A DNA stretch of 13,763 nt from Deltaproteobacteria bacterium (GTDB lineage Bacteria > Desulfobacterota > Deferrimicrobia > Deferrimicrobiales > Deferrimicrobiaceae). Both the position numbers and the translations under genes were made by a program. The notes beneath the pieces are model-generated. The model was not told the origin of the DNA and did no database searches. It worked only from the letters and a program-made list of their open reading frames with translations. The stretch covers positions 1-13,763 of the forward strand of contig JAJZRM010000025.1 of NCBI GenBank assembly GCA_021802685.1. The letters run 5' to 3'. Position 1 is the stretch's first letter. Each line of letters starts with the position of its first letter. Of this stretch, positions 1-6,011 are shown in pieces.

Positions 1-531
1 ACCCTCGCGCCAGAAGAGGACGTGGTGAAGCCTGCACTCGCCCGCTCCATAATGGCGTCTCTGCAACCGAACCTATGGAGGTTCGAATCCCAGGAAGAGT
101 CGTGCGCCGGGATCCTCGGAGGGAAGGTCAAGCCGGGCGATTTCGTGGTCATCCGGTATGAAGGTCCCAAGGGCGGGCCGGGGATGCAGGAGATGCTCGC
201 TCCCACTTCGTACATCATGGGGGAGGGGCTGGGGGACAAGGTGGCGATGATCACCGACGGGCGCTTCTCCGGCGGAACGCGTGGGGCCGTCATCGGACAC
301 GTTTCCCCGGAAGCGGCGTCGGGCGGGCCGATCGCGATGGTGAAAGAGGGGGACCGGATCCGCCTCGACATCCCGGCCCGCAAGCTCGATCTGCTGGTGT
401 CCGAGGCGGAACTCTCCGAACGGCGCGCGAAATGGAAGCCCGCGAAGAAGGGGAAGCCCACGGGGTGCCTGGGGAAATACGCCTCCATGGCCACCAGCGC
501 CAGCACCGGCGCGGTCCTTAAGTGGGGGTGA
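1..531 (+). CDS. ilvD: Dihydroxy-acid dehydratase, C-terminal part (5' end outside window)
   Basis: IlvD dehydrates 2,3-dihydroxy-3-methylbutanoate (or -pentanoate) to the 2-keto acid in valine, leucine and isoleucine synthesis, in the cytoplasm. The visible 176 codons are the C-terminal domain. Family hallmarks are plain: VVIRYEGPKGGPGMQEML, then ITDGRFSGGTRG, which carries the Ser proposed as the catalytic base, then GHVSPEAASGGPIA and a terminal SASTGAVL. The iron-sulfur cysteines lie in the missing N-terminal part. The frame is open from base 1, so the GTG codons at 22 and 25 are internal, not starts. Residues encoded by roughly 34-81 depart from the usual family sequence (a G-V pair and a G-P-A-R-V-F-like run are replaced), although the aligned length is kept; see findings. 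The stop is TGA at 529-531. No hairpin terminator is visible after it. Confidence 0.95.
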   Translation, partial: TLAPEEDVVKPALARSIMASLQPNLWRFESQEESCAGILGGKVKPGDFVVIRYEGPKGGPGMQEMLAPTSYIMGEGLGDKVAMITDGRFSGGTRGAVIGHVSPEAASGGPIAMVKEGDRIRLDIPARKLDLLVSEAELSERRAKWKPAKKGKPTGCLGKYASMATSASTGAVLKWG

Positions 532-554
532 CCCGGAGAGTTGTAACGGTTCGA

Positions 555-582
555 TTTACCTGGTGTTTCCTTACGGTATAAA
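555..582 (+). promoter_or_regulatory. Candidate sigma70 promoter upstream of gyrA
   Basis: TTTACC (555-560) and TATAAA (577-582) are separated by 16 nt. They sit in a locally AT-richer stretch between ilvD and gyrA, which stands out in this GC-rich window. Each hexamer is a partial match to consensus. This competes with the extended -10 candidate about 20 nt downstream, and either or both could be used. Confidence 0.35.
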
Positions 583-594
583 CCCCCTTCCCTG

Positions 595-603
595 TGGTAG
601 AAT
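595..603 (+). promoter_or_regulatory. Candidate extended -10 promoter for gyrA
   Basis: TGGTAGAAT has the TGn-TAnnAT form of an extended -10 element, with TAGAAT at 598-603. No good -35 hexamer lies 17 nt upstream, which extended -10 promoters can tolerate. Transcription would begin near 610, giving a leader of about 38 nt before the ATG at 648. That would exclude the upstream in-frame GTG at 594 as a start. Confidence 0.35.
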
Positions 604-628
604 GTATCATTCACCCAGAGACCCGCCG

Positions 629-634
629 AAGGAG
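629..634 (+). promoter_or_regulatory. Ribosome binding site deciding the gyrA start
   Basis: AAGGAG lies 13 nt before the ATG at 648. The spacing is longer than the usual 5-9 nt, but it is the only strong purine-rich site nearby. It supports ATG 648 over GTG 594, which has no comparable site. Confidence 0.55.
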
Positions 635-647
635 CCTTCGCCGCCCC

Positions 648-3080
648 ATGGATCTGTTCCAGAAACCGGTCTACCCCCGCGCCATCCAGGATGAAATGAA
701 GCAGAGCTACCTCGATTACGCGATGAGCGTGATCGTGGGGCGCGCGCTCCCCGACGTGCGGGACGGCTTGAAGCCCGTCCAGCGCCGCATCCTCTTCGCG
801 ATGCACGAGTTGGGGAACGAATTCGGCAAGCCGTACAAAAAATCCGCGCGCATCGTCGGGGACGTCATCGGTAAATATCATCCGCACGGGGACAACGCCG
901 TCTACGACGCCCTTGTGCGCATGGTGCAGGAATTCTCACTGCGGTACCCCCTGGTCGACGGGCAAGGGAACTTCGGCTCGGTGGACGGCGACTCGGCGGC
1001 CGCGATGCGGTACACCGAGGTCCGCATGGCCAAGGTGACGGGGGAACTGCTTTCCGACCTCGACAAGGAAACGGTCGAGACGGTCCCGAACTACGACGGC
1101 TCCCTGCAGGAGCCGCGCGTTCTCCCTTCCCGCATCCCGAACCTCCTGGTCAACGGGAGCGCGGGGATCGCCGTCGGGATGGCCACCTCGATCCCTCCCC
1201 ACAATCTCGGCGAGGTGGTGAGCGCCCTGCTCGCCCTGATCGGCAACCCCGAGATCGCGATCGAGGAATTGATGGAGCACATCCCGGCGCCCGATTTCCC
1301 CACCGGGGGGATCCTCTACGGGCTCGAGGGCGTGCGCGACGCGTACCGCACCGGCCGGGGGAGCGTGCAGATCCGCGCGCGGGCGTTCATCGAGAAGGCG
1401 AAGAAGGGCGACCGCGAATCGATCGTCATCACGGAGATCCCGTACCAGGTCAACAAGTCCCGGCTCATCGAGCGGATCGCGGAGCTCGTGCGCGACAAGG
1501 AGATCGACGAGGTCTCCGACATCCGGGACGAGTCCGACCGCGACGGGATGCGCGTGGTCGTCGAGCTGAAAAAGGACGCCGTGGCCGAGGTCGTCCTGAA
1601 CAACCTCTACAAGGCCACGCAGATGCAGGTCTCCTTCGGCGTGCAGCTGCTGGCCATCGTCCAGAACCGGCCGCGTACGATGAATTTGAAGGAGCTCCTC
1701 GAGGAGTTCCTGGCGTTCCGGAAAGAGGTCGTCACACGGAGGACCCTCTTCCTCCTGCGGAAAGCGGAAAGCAGGGAGCACATCCTCGAGGGCCTGAAGA
1801 TCGCCCTCGACCATATCGACGCGATCATCAAGCTGATCCGGGCCTCGAAGGAAGCGAAGGAAGCCAAGGAAGGGTTGATGACCCGGTTCCGCCTGTCGGA
1901 GATCCAGGCGCAGGCGATCCTCGACATGCAGCTGCGGCGCCTCACCGGCCTGGAGCGCGAAAAGATCCTGCAGGAGCTCAAAGAAGTGCGCGAGGAGATC
2001 GCGCGGCTCAAAAAAATCCTTGCCGAGGAGTCGGAGCTGCTCCGCGTGATCGGCGAGGAGTTCCGCCAGATCCGGGACGCGTACGGCGACGCGCGGCGCT
2101 CCGAAATCCAGCGGGAGACGAAGGACCTGCGCCTGGAAGACCTGATCGTGGACGAGGAGATGGTGGTCACCGTCTCCCACACCGGCTACATCAAGAGGAA
2201 CCCGATCAGCCTTTACCGGACGCAGCGGCGCGGCGGCCGCGGCAAGATGGGCATGGGGACGAAGGAGGAGGATTTCGTCACCATGCTCTTCATCGCCTCG
2301 ATGCACACCTACGTCCTGTTCTTCTCGGACCAGGGGAAGGTGTACTGGCTCAAGGTCCACGAGCTCCCGGAGGCGGGGCGCGCCTCGAAGGGGCGCGCCG
2401 TGGTGAACCTCCTGTCGCTTTCGCCGGGCGAGTCCATCTCCTCGATCCTCCCCGTGCGGGATTTCGAGGAGGGGAAGTTCATCGTGACGGCCACGGCGCA
2501 GGGGGTCATCAAGAAAACGGGGCTCATGGAATATTCCCGGCCGCGCGCGGGCGGCATCATCGCCATGGGGATGAACGAGGGGGACCGGTTGATCGCCACC
2601 GCGATCACCACGGGGCAGGAGGAGGTGTTCCTCTCCACCCGGCAGGGGATGTCGATCCGGTTCCACGAGGAGGACGTCCGGCCGATGGGGCGGGCGGCCG
2701 TCGGGGTGCGCGGCATCGATCTCGAGGAGGGGGACGTGGTCGTGGGGATGGACATCCTGCGGCCGCAGGGAACGATGCTCTGCGTCACCGGGAAAGGGTA
2801 CGGGAAGCGGACGGCGGTGGAGGAGTACCGGAGCCAGGGCCGGGGCGGCAAGGGGGTGATCACCCTCAAGGTGACCGAAAAGACCGGGCCGGTGGGCGGC
2901 GTGTGCCAGGTGCTGGATACGGACGACGTGATGCTGGTCACCGACGGCGGCAAGATCATCCGCATGGCGGTGGCGGAGATCCGGGTGATCGGCCGGAACA
3001 CCCAGGGCGTCCGCCTCATCGACCTGGCGGAGGACGAACGGGTCGCCTCGATCGCCCGGCTCGCGGAGAAGGAAGAGTGA
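648..3080 (+). CDS. gyrA: DNA gyrase subunit A
   Basis: GyrA is the breakage-reunion subunit of the A2B2 gyrase that introduces negative supercoils using ATP hydrolysed by GyrB. The 810-residue length is normal for a GyrA without a long acidic tail. The active-site tyrosine is Tyr122 in AMRYTEVRM, the same number as in E. coli. A tower and coiled-coil region follows (about 360-500). The C-terminal beta-pinwheel begins with the GyrA box QRRGGRG at 526-532, which separates it from ParC. The quinolone-determining segment reads HPHGDNAVYD, so position 83 is Asn instead of the common Ser/Thr, while Asp87 is kept. ATG 648 was chosen because MDLFQKPVYPRAIQDEMKQS matches GyrA N-termini; the 18 extra residues from GTG 594 do not look homologous and precede the likely transcription start. 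Four-nt-scale spacing to the next genes suggests gyrA heads an operon. Expression of gyrA is often supercoiling-sensitive, but nothing here shows it. Confidence 0.97.
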   Translation: MDLFQKPVYPRAIQDEMKQSYLDYAMSVIVGRALPDVRDGLKPVQRRILFAMHELGNEFGKPYKKSARIVGDVIGKYHPHGDNAVYDALVRMVQEFSLRYPLVDGQGNFGSVDGDSAAAMRYTEVRMAKVTGELLSDLDKETVETVPNYDGSLQEPRVLPSRIPNLLVNGSAGIAVGMATSIPPHNLGEVVSALLALIGNPEIAIEELMEHIPAPDFPTGGILYGLEGVRDAYRTGRGSVQIRARAFIEKAKKGDRESIVITEIPYQVNKSRLIERIAELVRDKEIDEVSDIRDESDRDGMRVVVELKKDAVAEVVLNNLYKATQMQVSFGVQLLAIVQNRPRTMNLKELLEEFLAFRKEVVTRRTLFLLRKAESREHILEGLKIALDHIDAIIKLIRASKEAKEAKEGLMTRFRLSEIQAQAILDMQLRRLTGLEREKILQELKEVREEIARLKKILAEESELLRVIGEEFRQIRDAYGDARRSEIQRETKDLRLEDLIVDEEMVVTVSHTGYIKRNPISLYRTQRRGGRGKMGMGTKEEDFVTMLFIASMHTYVLFFSDQGKVYWLKVHELPEAGRASKGRAVVNLLSLSPGESISSILPVRDFEEGKFIVTATAQGVIKKTGLMEYSRPRAGGIIAMGMNEGDRLIATAITTGQEEVFLSTRQGMSIRFHEEDVRPMGRAAVGVRGIDLEEGDVVVGMDILRPQGTMLCVTGKGYGKRTAVEEYRSQGRGGKGVITLKVTEKTGPVGGVCQVLDTDDVMLVTDGGKIIRMAVAEIRVIGRNTQGVRLIDLAEDERVASIARLAEKEE

Positions 3081-3083
3081 CGC

Positions 3084-3914
3084 ATGGTCCACGGCGGGGC
3101 CGGGTGGGGCCGGCGTAGCGCTCCCCTGCTCTGCGCGTTCCTCCTCGCGGCGGCGTCGTGCGCGGACCCGGCGCAGGAACGGTACGAGCGGGCGGAAAAG
3201 GAGCTCCTCTCGCGGCGGATGGAAGCGGCCCTGTCGGATTTCCGCGCGATCGCGCGGGAGCACCCCCAATCGCGGTACGCTCCCGCCGCCTTGTTGCGCC
3301 AGGGGGACCTCTTCGGGTCGTACTACCGGAACTTCCCCGCGGCGCTGGAGGCGTACGGCTCCCTCGTGTTCAACTACCCGAGGGTGTCGGAGGTCCCGAC
3401 GGCGCTGCTGCGAAGCGCGGAGATCCACCTGCTGCAATACATGGACGCGGCGGCGGCGGCGAACGACCTGGAACGGATCCGGAAGGAGTTCCGCCGGTTC
3501 GAGCGGATGGACGAGGCGCTCTTCCTCCTGGCGCAGGCGTACAACGCCGCGAGGGACATCGATCGGCAGATCGCGGTCCTCGCCGAGCTGATCGAGAGGC
3601 ATCCCAAGTCGAACCGGGCGGCGGAGGGGCGGTGGATGCTGGCGTACGCCTTCCTGGGGCAGCGCCGGTATGCCGAGGCGGAACGGGAGTTCCGCAAGCT
3701 GCTCTTTCTGTCGGCGGACCGCCGTTCCGCGACCCAGGCCCGCTGGGGCGTGGCGCAGTCCCTCGAAGGGAGGGGGGACCTCCTGGAGGCGATCGCCCAG
3801 TACGAGGCGCTTCGGGGCGATTGGGACGACCCGGAGCACGTGGCGGGGAAGATCGACCGGTTGAAGGCCCGCCTGGGAAATCCGGGAGCGGGAAAGGGGA
3901 GGGGGAGCCGGTGA
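3084..3914 (+). CDS. TPR-repeat lipoprotein, BamD/CpoB-like, function unknown
   Basis: This 276-residue protein has a basic N-terminus, a hydrophobic segment (about 13-24) and a lipobox-like AASC ending at Cys26, so it is probably exported and lipidated. Ala at -3 is less usual than Leu. The residue after Cys is Ala, not Asp, which favours the outer membrane if Gram-negative sorting rules apply. The rest is helical, with about five tetratricopeptide-type repeats: the A-x-x-x-F-x-x-[LI]-x-x-x-[HY]-P pattern is seen in DFRAIAREHPQSRYAPAALL, AYGSLVFNYP, ELIERHPKSNRAAEGRWML and EAEREFRKLL. Such proteins scaffold partners, for example BamD in beta-barrel assembly or CpoB in division. The exact role cannot be read from sequence. 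The start is 3 nt after the gyrA stop, with GGAGAAGGAAGAG just upstream, and gpsA overlaps its end by 4 nt, so translation is likely coupled. The C-terminal tail is basic and glycine-rich. Confidence 0.85.
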   Translation: MVHGGAGWGRRSAPLLCAFLLAAASCADPAQERYERAEKELLSRRMEAALSDFRAIAREHPQSRYAPAALLRQGDLFGSYYRNFPAALEAYGSLVFNYPRVSEVPTALLRSAEIHLLQYMDAAAAANDLERIRKEFRRFERMDEALFLLAQAYNAARDIDRQIAVLAELIERHPKSNRAAEGRWMLAYAFLGQRRYAEAEREFRKLLFLSADRRSATQARWGVAQSLEGRGDLLEAIAQYEALRGDWDDPEHVAGKIDRLKARLGNPGAGKGRGSR

Positions 3915-4927
3915 ACGGGGGGCGGAAAGAGTCTGTCGCCGTCGTGGGAGCGGGATCGTGGGGCACCGCCTTCGCCGCCATGCTGGCGGAGCGCCACGAC
4001 GACGTGGCCCTCTGGGCGCACGAGGCGGAGGTGTGCGACTCCCTTCGGCGATACCGCGAGAACCGCCCGTTCCTTCCGGGCGTTTCCGTGCCGGCGGCGG
4101 TCCGTCCGACGAACGATCTCGCCGCGGCGGTCGAGGGGAGGTCGGTGGTGGCGTTCGCGGTCCCTTCCCATCTCCTGCGCGGCATCGCGGACCGGGCGGC
4201 GGGCCACCTGTCCGGCGACGCATGCCTCGTCTCGTTGGCCAAGGGGGTGGAGAACGGGACCTTGCGGCGGATGACGGAGCTGCTTTCGGAGGCGTCGCCG
4301 TCCAATGCCTCCCGCGTGGGGGTCCTATCCGGCCCCACTTTTGCCCGGGAAGTGGCGGAGGGGAAGCCCACGGGGGCCACGGTGGCCTCGGCGGACCTTT
4401 CCGTCGCCCGTCGCCTGCAGCATGCCCTGTGCGGTTCCCGGTTCCGCCTCTACGCGGACGAGGACGTGGTCGGGATCGAGATCGGCGGCGCGCTGAAGAA
4501 CGTGATGGCCATCGCCGCGGGGATCTGCGATGGGCTGGGTTTCGGCCACAACGCCCGGGCGCTCCTCATCTCCCGCGGGTTGGCGGAGATCACCCGCCTG
4601 GGGGTCCGTCTCGGGGCGGACCCGCGGACGTTCGCGGGGCTGTCCGGCATGGGGGACCTGGTGCTCACCTGCACCGGCGACCTCTCCCGCAACCGCACCG
4701 TGGGAATGCGCGTGGGCCGCGGGGAGCCGATCGGGGAGGTCCTGGGCGGGATGACGATGGTGGCGGAAGGGTATCGGACGGCGCGCTCGGCGGTGGAGCT
4801 GTCGCGCCGCACGGGCGTGCCCATGCCCATCTCCGAGCAGGTGTATCGCATCCTGCACGAGGGGAAGGACGCGCGGGAGGCGGTGACGGAACTGTTCGCC
4901 AGGGCGTTGAAGCGGGAGAAAGAGTAG
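3911..4927 (+). CDS. gpsA: Glycerol-3-phosphate dehydrogenase [NAD(P)+]
   Basis: GpsA reduces dihydroxyacetone phosphate to sn-glycerol 3-phosphate, the backbone precursor of phospholipids, in the cytoplasm. The 338-residue length is typical. The N-terminal Rossmann fold has GAGSWG at 13-18 in VVGAGSWGTAFAAMLA. SLAKGVENGTL (108-118), GPTFAREVA (141-149) and IGGALKNVMAIAAGI (191-205, containing the catalytic-type Lys196) are family signatures. SGMGDLVLTCTGDLSRNR (245-262) is the usual substrate-domain signature. The GTG start at 3911 overlaps the upstream TGA as GTGA, with a strong GGAAAGGGGAGGGGGAG run just before it. The frame stays open far upstream, but that extension runs through the TPR gene and is not homologous. 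nadA follows after 4 nt. Confidence 0.96.
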   Translation: MNGGRKESVAVVGAGSWGTAFAAMLAERHDDVALWAHEAEVCDSLRRYRENRPFLPGVSVPAAVRPTNDLAAAVEGRSVVAFAVPSHLLRGIADRAAGHLSGDACLVSLAKGVENGTLRRMTELLSEASPSNASRVGVLSGPTFAREVAEGKPTGATVASADLSVARRLQHALCGSRFRLYADEDVVGIEIGGALKNVMAIAAGICDGLGFGHNARALLISRGLAEITRLGVRLGADPRTFAGLSGMGDLVLTCTGDLSRNRTVGMRVGRGEPIGEVLGGMTMVAEGYRTARSAVELSRRTGVPMPISEQVYRILHEGKDAREAVTELFARALKREKE

Positions 4928-4931
4928 GGCC

Positions 4932-5861
4932 ATGGAAAAGGCGCAGGCCGCCCTCAAGGCGGAGATCAAGGAACTGTTGAAGCGGCGGAACGCCGTCCTG
5001 CTGGCGCACAACTACCAGCGGGACGAGGTGCAGGAGATCGCGGACATCACGGGGGATTCGCTGGGGCTTTCCCGGGAGGCGGCGAAGACGGAGGCCGACG
5101 TGATCGTCTTCTGCGGCGTCCACTTCATGGCGGAAAGCGCGTCGATCCTTTCTCCCGGCAAGACCGTCCTGCTCCCCCGGGAGGACGCGGGATGCCCGAT
5201 GGCGGACATGATCACGCCTTCCGACCTCGCGGCGTACCGGAGCGGACACCCGAACGCCGTCGTTGTGACGTACGTCAACTCGTCGGCGGAGGTGAAGGCG
5301 CTCTCCGACGTCTGCTGCACGTCGGGGAACGCCGTGAACGTCGTCCGGTCGATTCCCGAGGGGAAGGAGATCTTCATGGTCCCCGACCGGAACCTGGCGC
5401 ACTATGTCCGGAAAGTCTCCGGCCGGGCGCTCTCCTGGTGGGACGGATACTGTCCGACCCACGAACGATTGACCGTCGCGGCGGTGGTCAAGGCGAAGGA
5501 GGCGCACCCCGAGGCGCTCCTCATCGTCCATCCCGAATGCCCGCCGAAGGTGGTGGACCTGGCGGACGCGGTCCTCTCCACGTCGGGCATGCACGGCTTC
5601 TGCCGGCGCTCCTCGGCGAAGGAATTCATCGTGGGCACGGAGATGGGGATCCTGTACCGGTTGCGGAAGGAGAATCCCGGGAAACGGTTCCACATCGCCT
5701 CCCGGACGCTGATCTGCCCCAACATGAAACTCACCACTCTGGAGGACGTGCGGGACTCCCTCGCGTCGATGTCGCCGGTGATCCGGGTGCCGGAGGAGAT
5801 CCGCCTCAGGGCGAAGGCGGCCCTCGACGCGATGCTCGCCGTCCCCCGCGACGCGGCGTGA
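4932..5861 (+). CDS. nadA: Quinolinate synthase A
   Basis: NadA condenses iminoaspartate (from NadB) with dihydroxyacetone phosphate to quinolinate, the precursor of NAD. It is an oxygen-sensitive [4Fe-4S] enzyme. The three ligand cysteines are visible as Cys88 (GCPMAD), Cys174 (GYCPTHE) and Cys262 (ICPNMK). Their spacing of 86 and 88 agrees with the thermophilic short-form enzymes. LLAHNYQRDEVQEIAD near the N-terminus and TSGMHGF are also typical. At 309 residues it is the short form, without the N-terminal extension of E. coli NadA. nadB and nadC are not in the window. The gene starts 4 nt after gpsA; the Shine-Dalgarno signal is weak (GGGAGAAAGAG inside the end of gpsA). It is probably the last gene of the gyrA operon, since a 150-nt gap with hairpins follows. 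Confidence 0.96.
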   Translation: MEKAQAALKAEIKELLKRRNAVLLAHNYQRDEVQEIADITGDSLGLSREAAKTEADVIVFCGVHFMAESASILSPGKTVLLPREDAGCPMADMITPSDLAAYRSGHPNAVVVTYVNSSAEVKALSDVCCTSGNAVNVVRSIPEGKEIFMVPDRNLAHYVRKVSGRALSWWDGYCPTHERLTVAAVVKAKEAHPEALLIVHPECPPKVVDLADAVLSTSGMHGFCRRSSAKEFIVGTEMGILYRLRKENPGKRFHIASRTLICPNMKLTTLEDVRDSLASMSPVIRVPEEIRLRAKAALDAMLAVPRDAA

Positions 5862-5866
5862 GCCGC
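5853..5866 (+). other. Small hairpin with GNRA-type loop spanning the nadA stop
   Basis: GCGGC (5853-5857) pairs with GCCGC (5862-5866) around a GTGA loop, which is GUGA in RNA and fits the GNRA tetraloop class. The nadA TGA is inside the loop. No T-run follows, so this is not a standard intrinsic terminator. It may stabilise the mRNA 3' end or be chance in GC-rich DNA. Confidence 0.3.
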
Positions 5867-5890
5867 AGTCCGGACGCGACAGAGGACAGA

Positions 5891-5938
5891 GGGGGACATT
5901 CTTGTTCTTATTGGGGATGAAGGGAAAGAGTGTCCCCC
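5891..5938 (+). repeat. Imperfect inverted repeat (REP-like hairpin)
   Basis: GGGGGACATTCTT (5891-5903) pairs with AAGAGTGTCCCCC (5926-5938). This gives a 13-bp stem with a single G-T (G-U) wobble. The loop is about 22 nt, with a possible short inner pairing TTC/GAA at 5905-5907 and 5919-5921. The arms are GC-heavy at the base and AT-rich near the loop. No T-tract follows. From memory, hairpins with GGGGACA...TGTCCCC arms recur between genes in Desulfobacterota genomes as REP elements associated with IS200-like (Y1/RAYT) transposases. No transposase gene is in the window. The hairpin could also affect nadA mRNA decay or mfd expression. Confidence 0.7.
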
Positions 5939-6001
5939 GCCAGTGTGCGAGTGTGTCCCCCGCCAGCATCGCGACAGTGCCCCGCGTGAGAGTGTCCCCC
6001 C
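5927..6001 (+). repeat. Degenerate tandem copies of an AGAGTGTCCCCC-type unit
   Basis: The right arm of the hairpin is repeated downstream. GTGTCCCCCGCCAG occurs exactly twice, at 5930-5943 and 5953-5966, a 23-nt period. A degenerate copy (ACAGTGCCCC) lies near 5975-5983, and AGAGTGTCCCCCC at about 5989-6001. The matching left arm GGGGGACA is present only once, at 5891. A short tandem GACAGAG pair (5878-5891) precedes the left arm. This looks like the decayed remains of a REP cluster. It ends 11 nt before the mfd start, so it forms most of the mfd leader. Confidence 0.65.
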
Positions 6002-6011
6002 GGCGAAGCAG

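Noticed and set aside
20..95. Possible tRNA remnant: GGTTCGAATCCC at 81-92 matches the T-loop consensus
   Set aside because: The flanking bases do not form a 5-bp T stem (GGAGG against CCCAG), no D arm, anticodon arm or acceptor stem can be folded, and the IlvD frame runs through it.
594..647. 18-codon N-terminal extension of gyrA from GTG 594
   Set aside because: No Shine-Dalgarno site, no resemblance to GyrA N-termini, and it overlaps the candidate extended -10 element.
1846..1875. Apparent KEAKEAKEG micro-repeat expansion in gyrA
   Set aside because: Other GyrA proteins have a segment of the same length here (of the type SKDPEEAKEGL), so there is no insertion, only similar charged residues.
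3158..3910. In-frame upstream extension of gpsA by 251 codons, as if a fusion protein
   Set aside because: The extension is the TPR gene read in another frame and is Gly/Arg/Pro-rich. The GpsA homology begins right after GTG 3911, which has a strong Shine-Dalgarno run.
936..4223. Minus-strand open frame of about 1095 codons antisense to gyrA, the TPR gene and gpsA
   Set aside because: Same GC-rich shadow effect; low-complexity composition, no family motif, and it crosses three gene boundaries of well-supported + strand genes.
5891..5945. Intrinsic terminator after nadA
   Set aside because: The stem is strong but is followed by GCCAGTG rather than a T-run, and further copies of the arm follow, so a repeat element fits better.
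5943..6011. 23-codon N-terminal extension of mfd from GTG 5943
   Set aside because: It is encoded by the repeated GTGTCCCCC units and is unlike Mfd N-termini; ATG 6012 is preferred.
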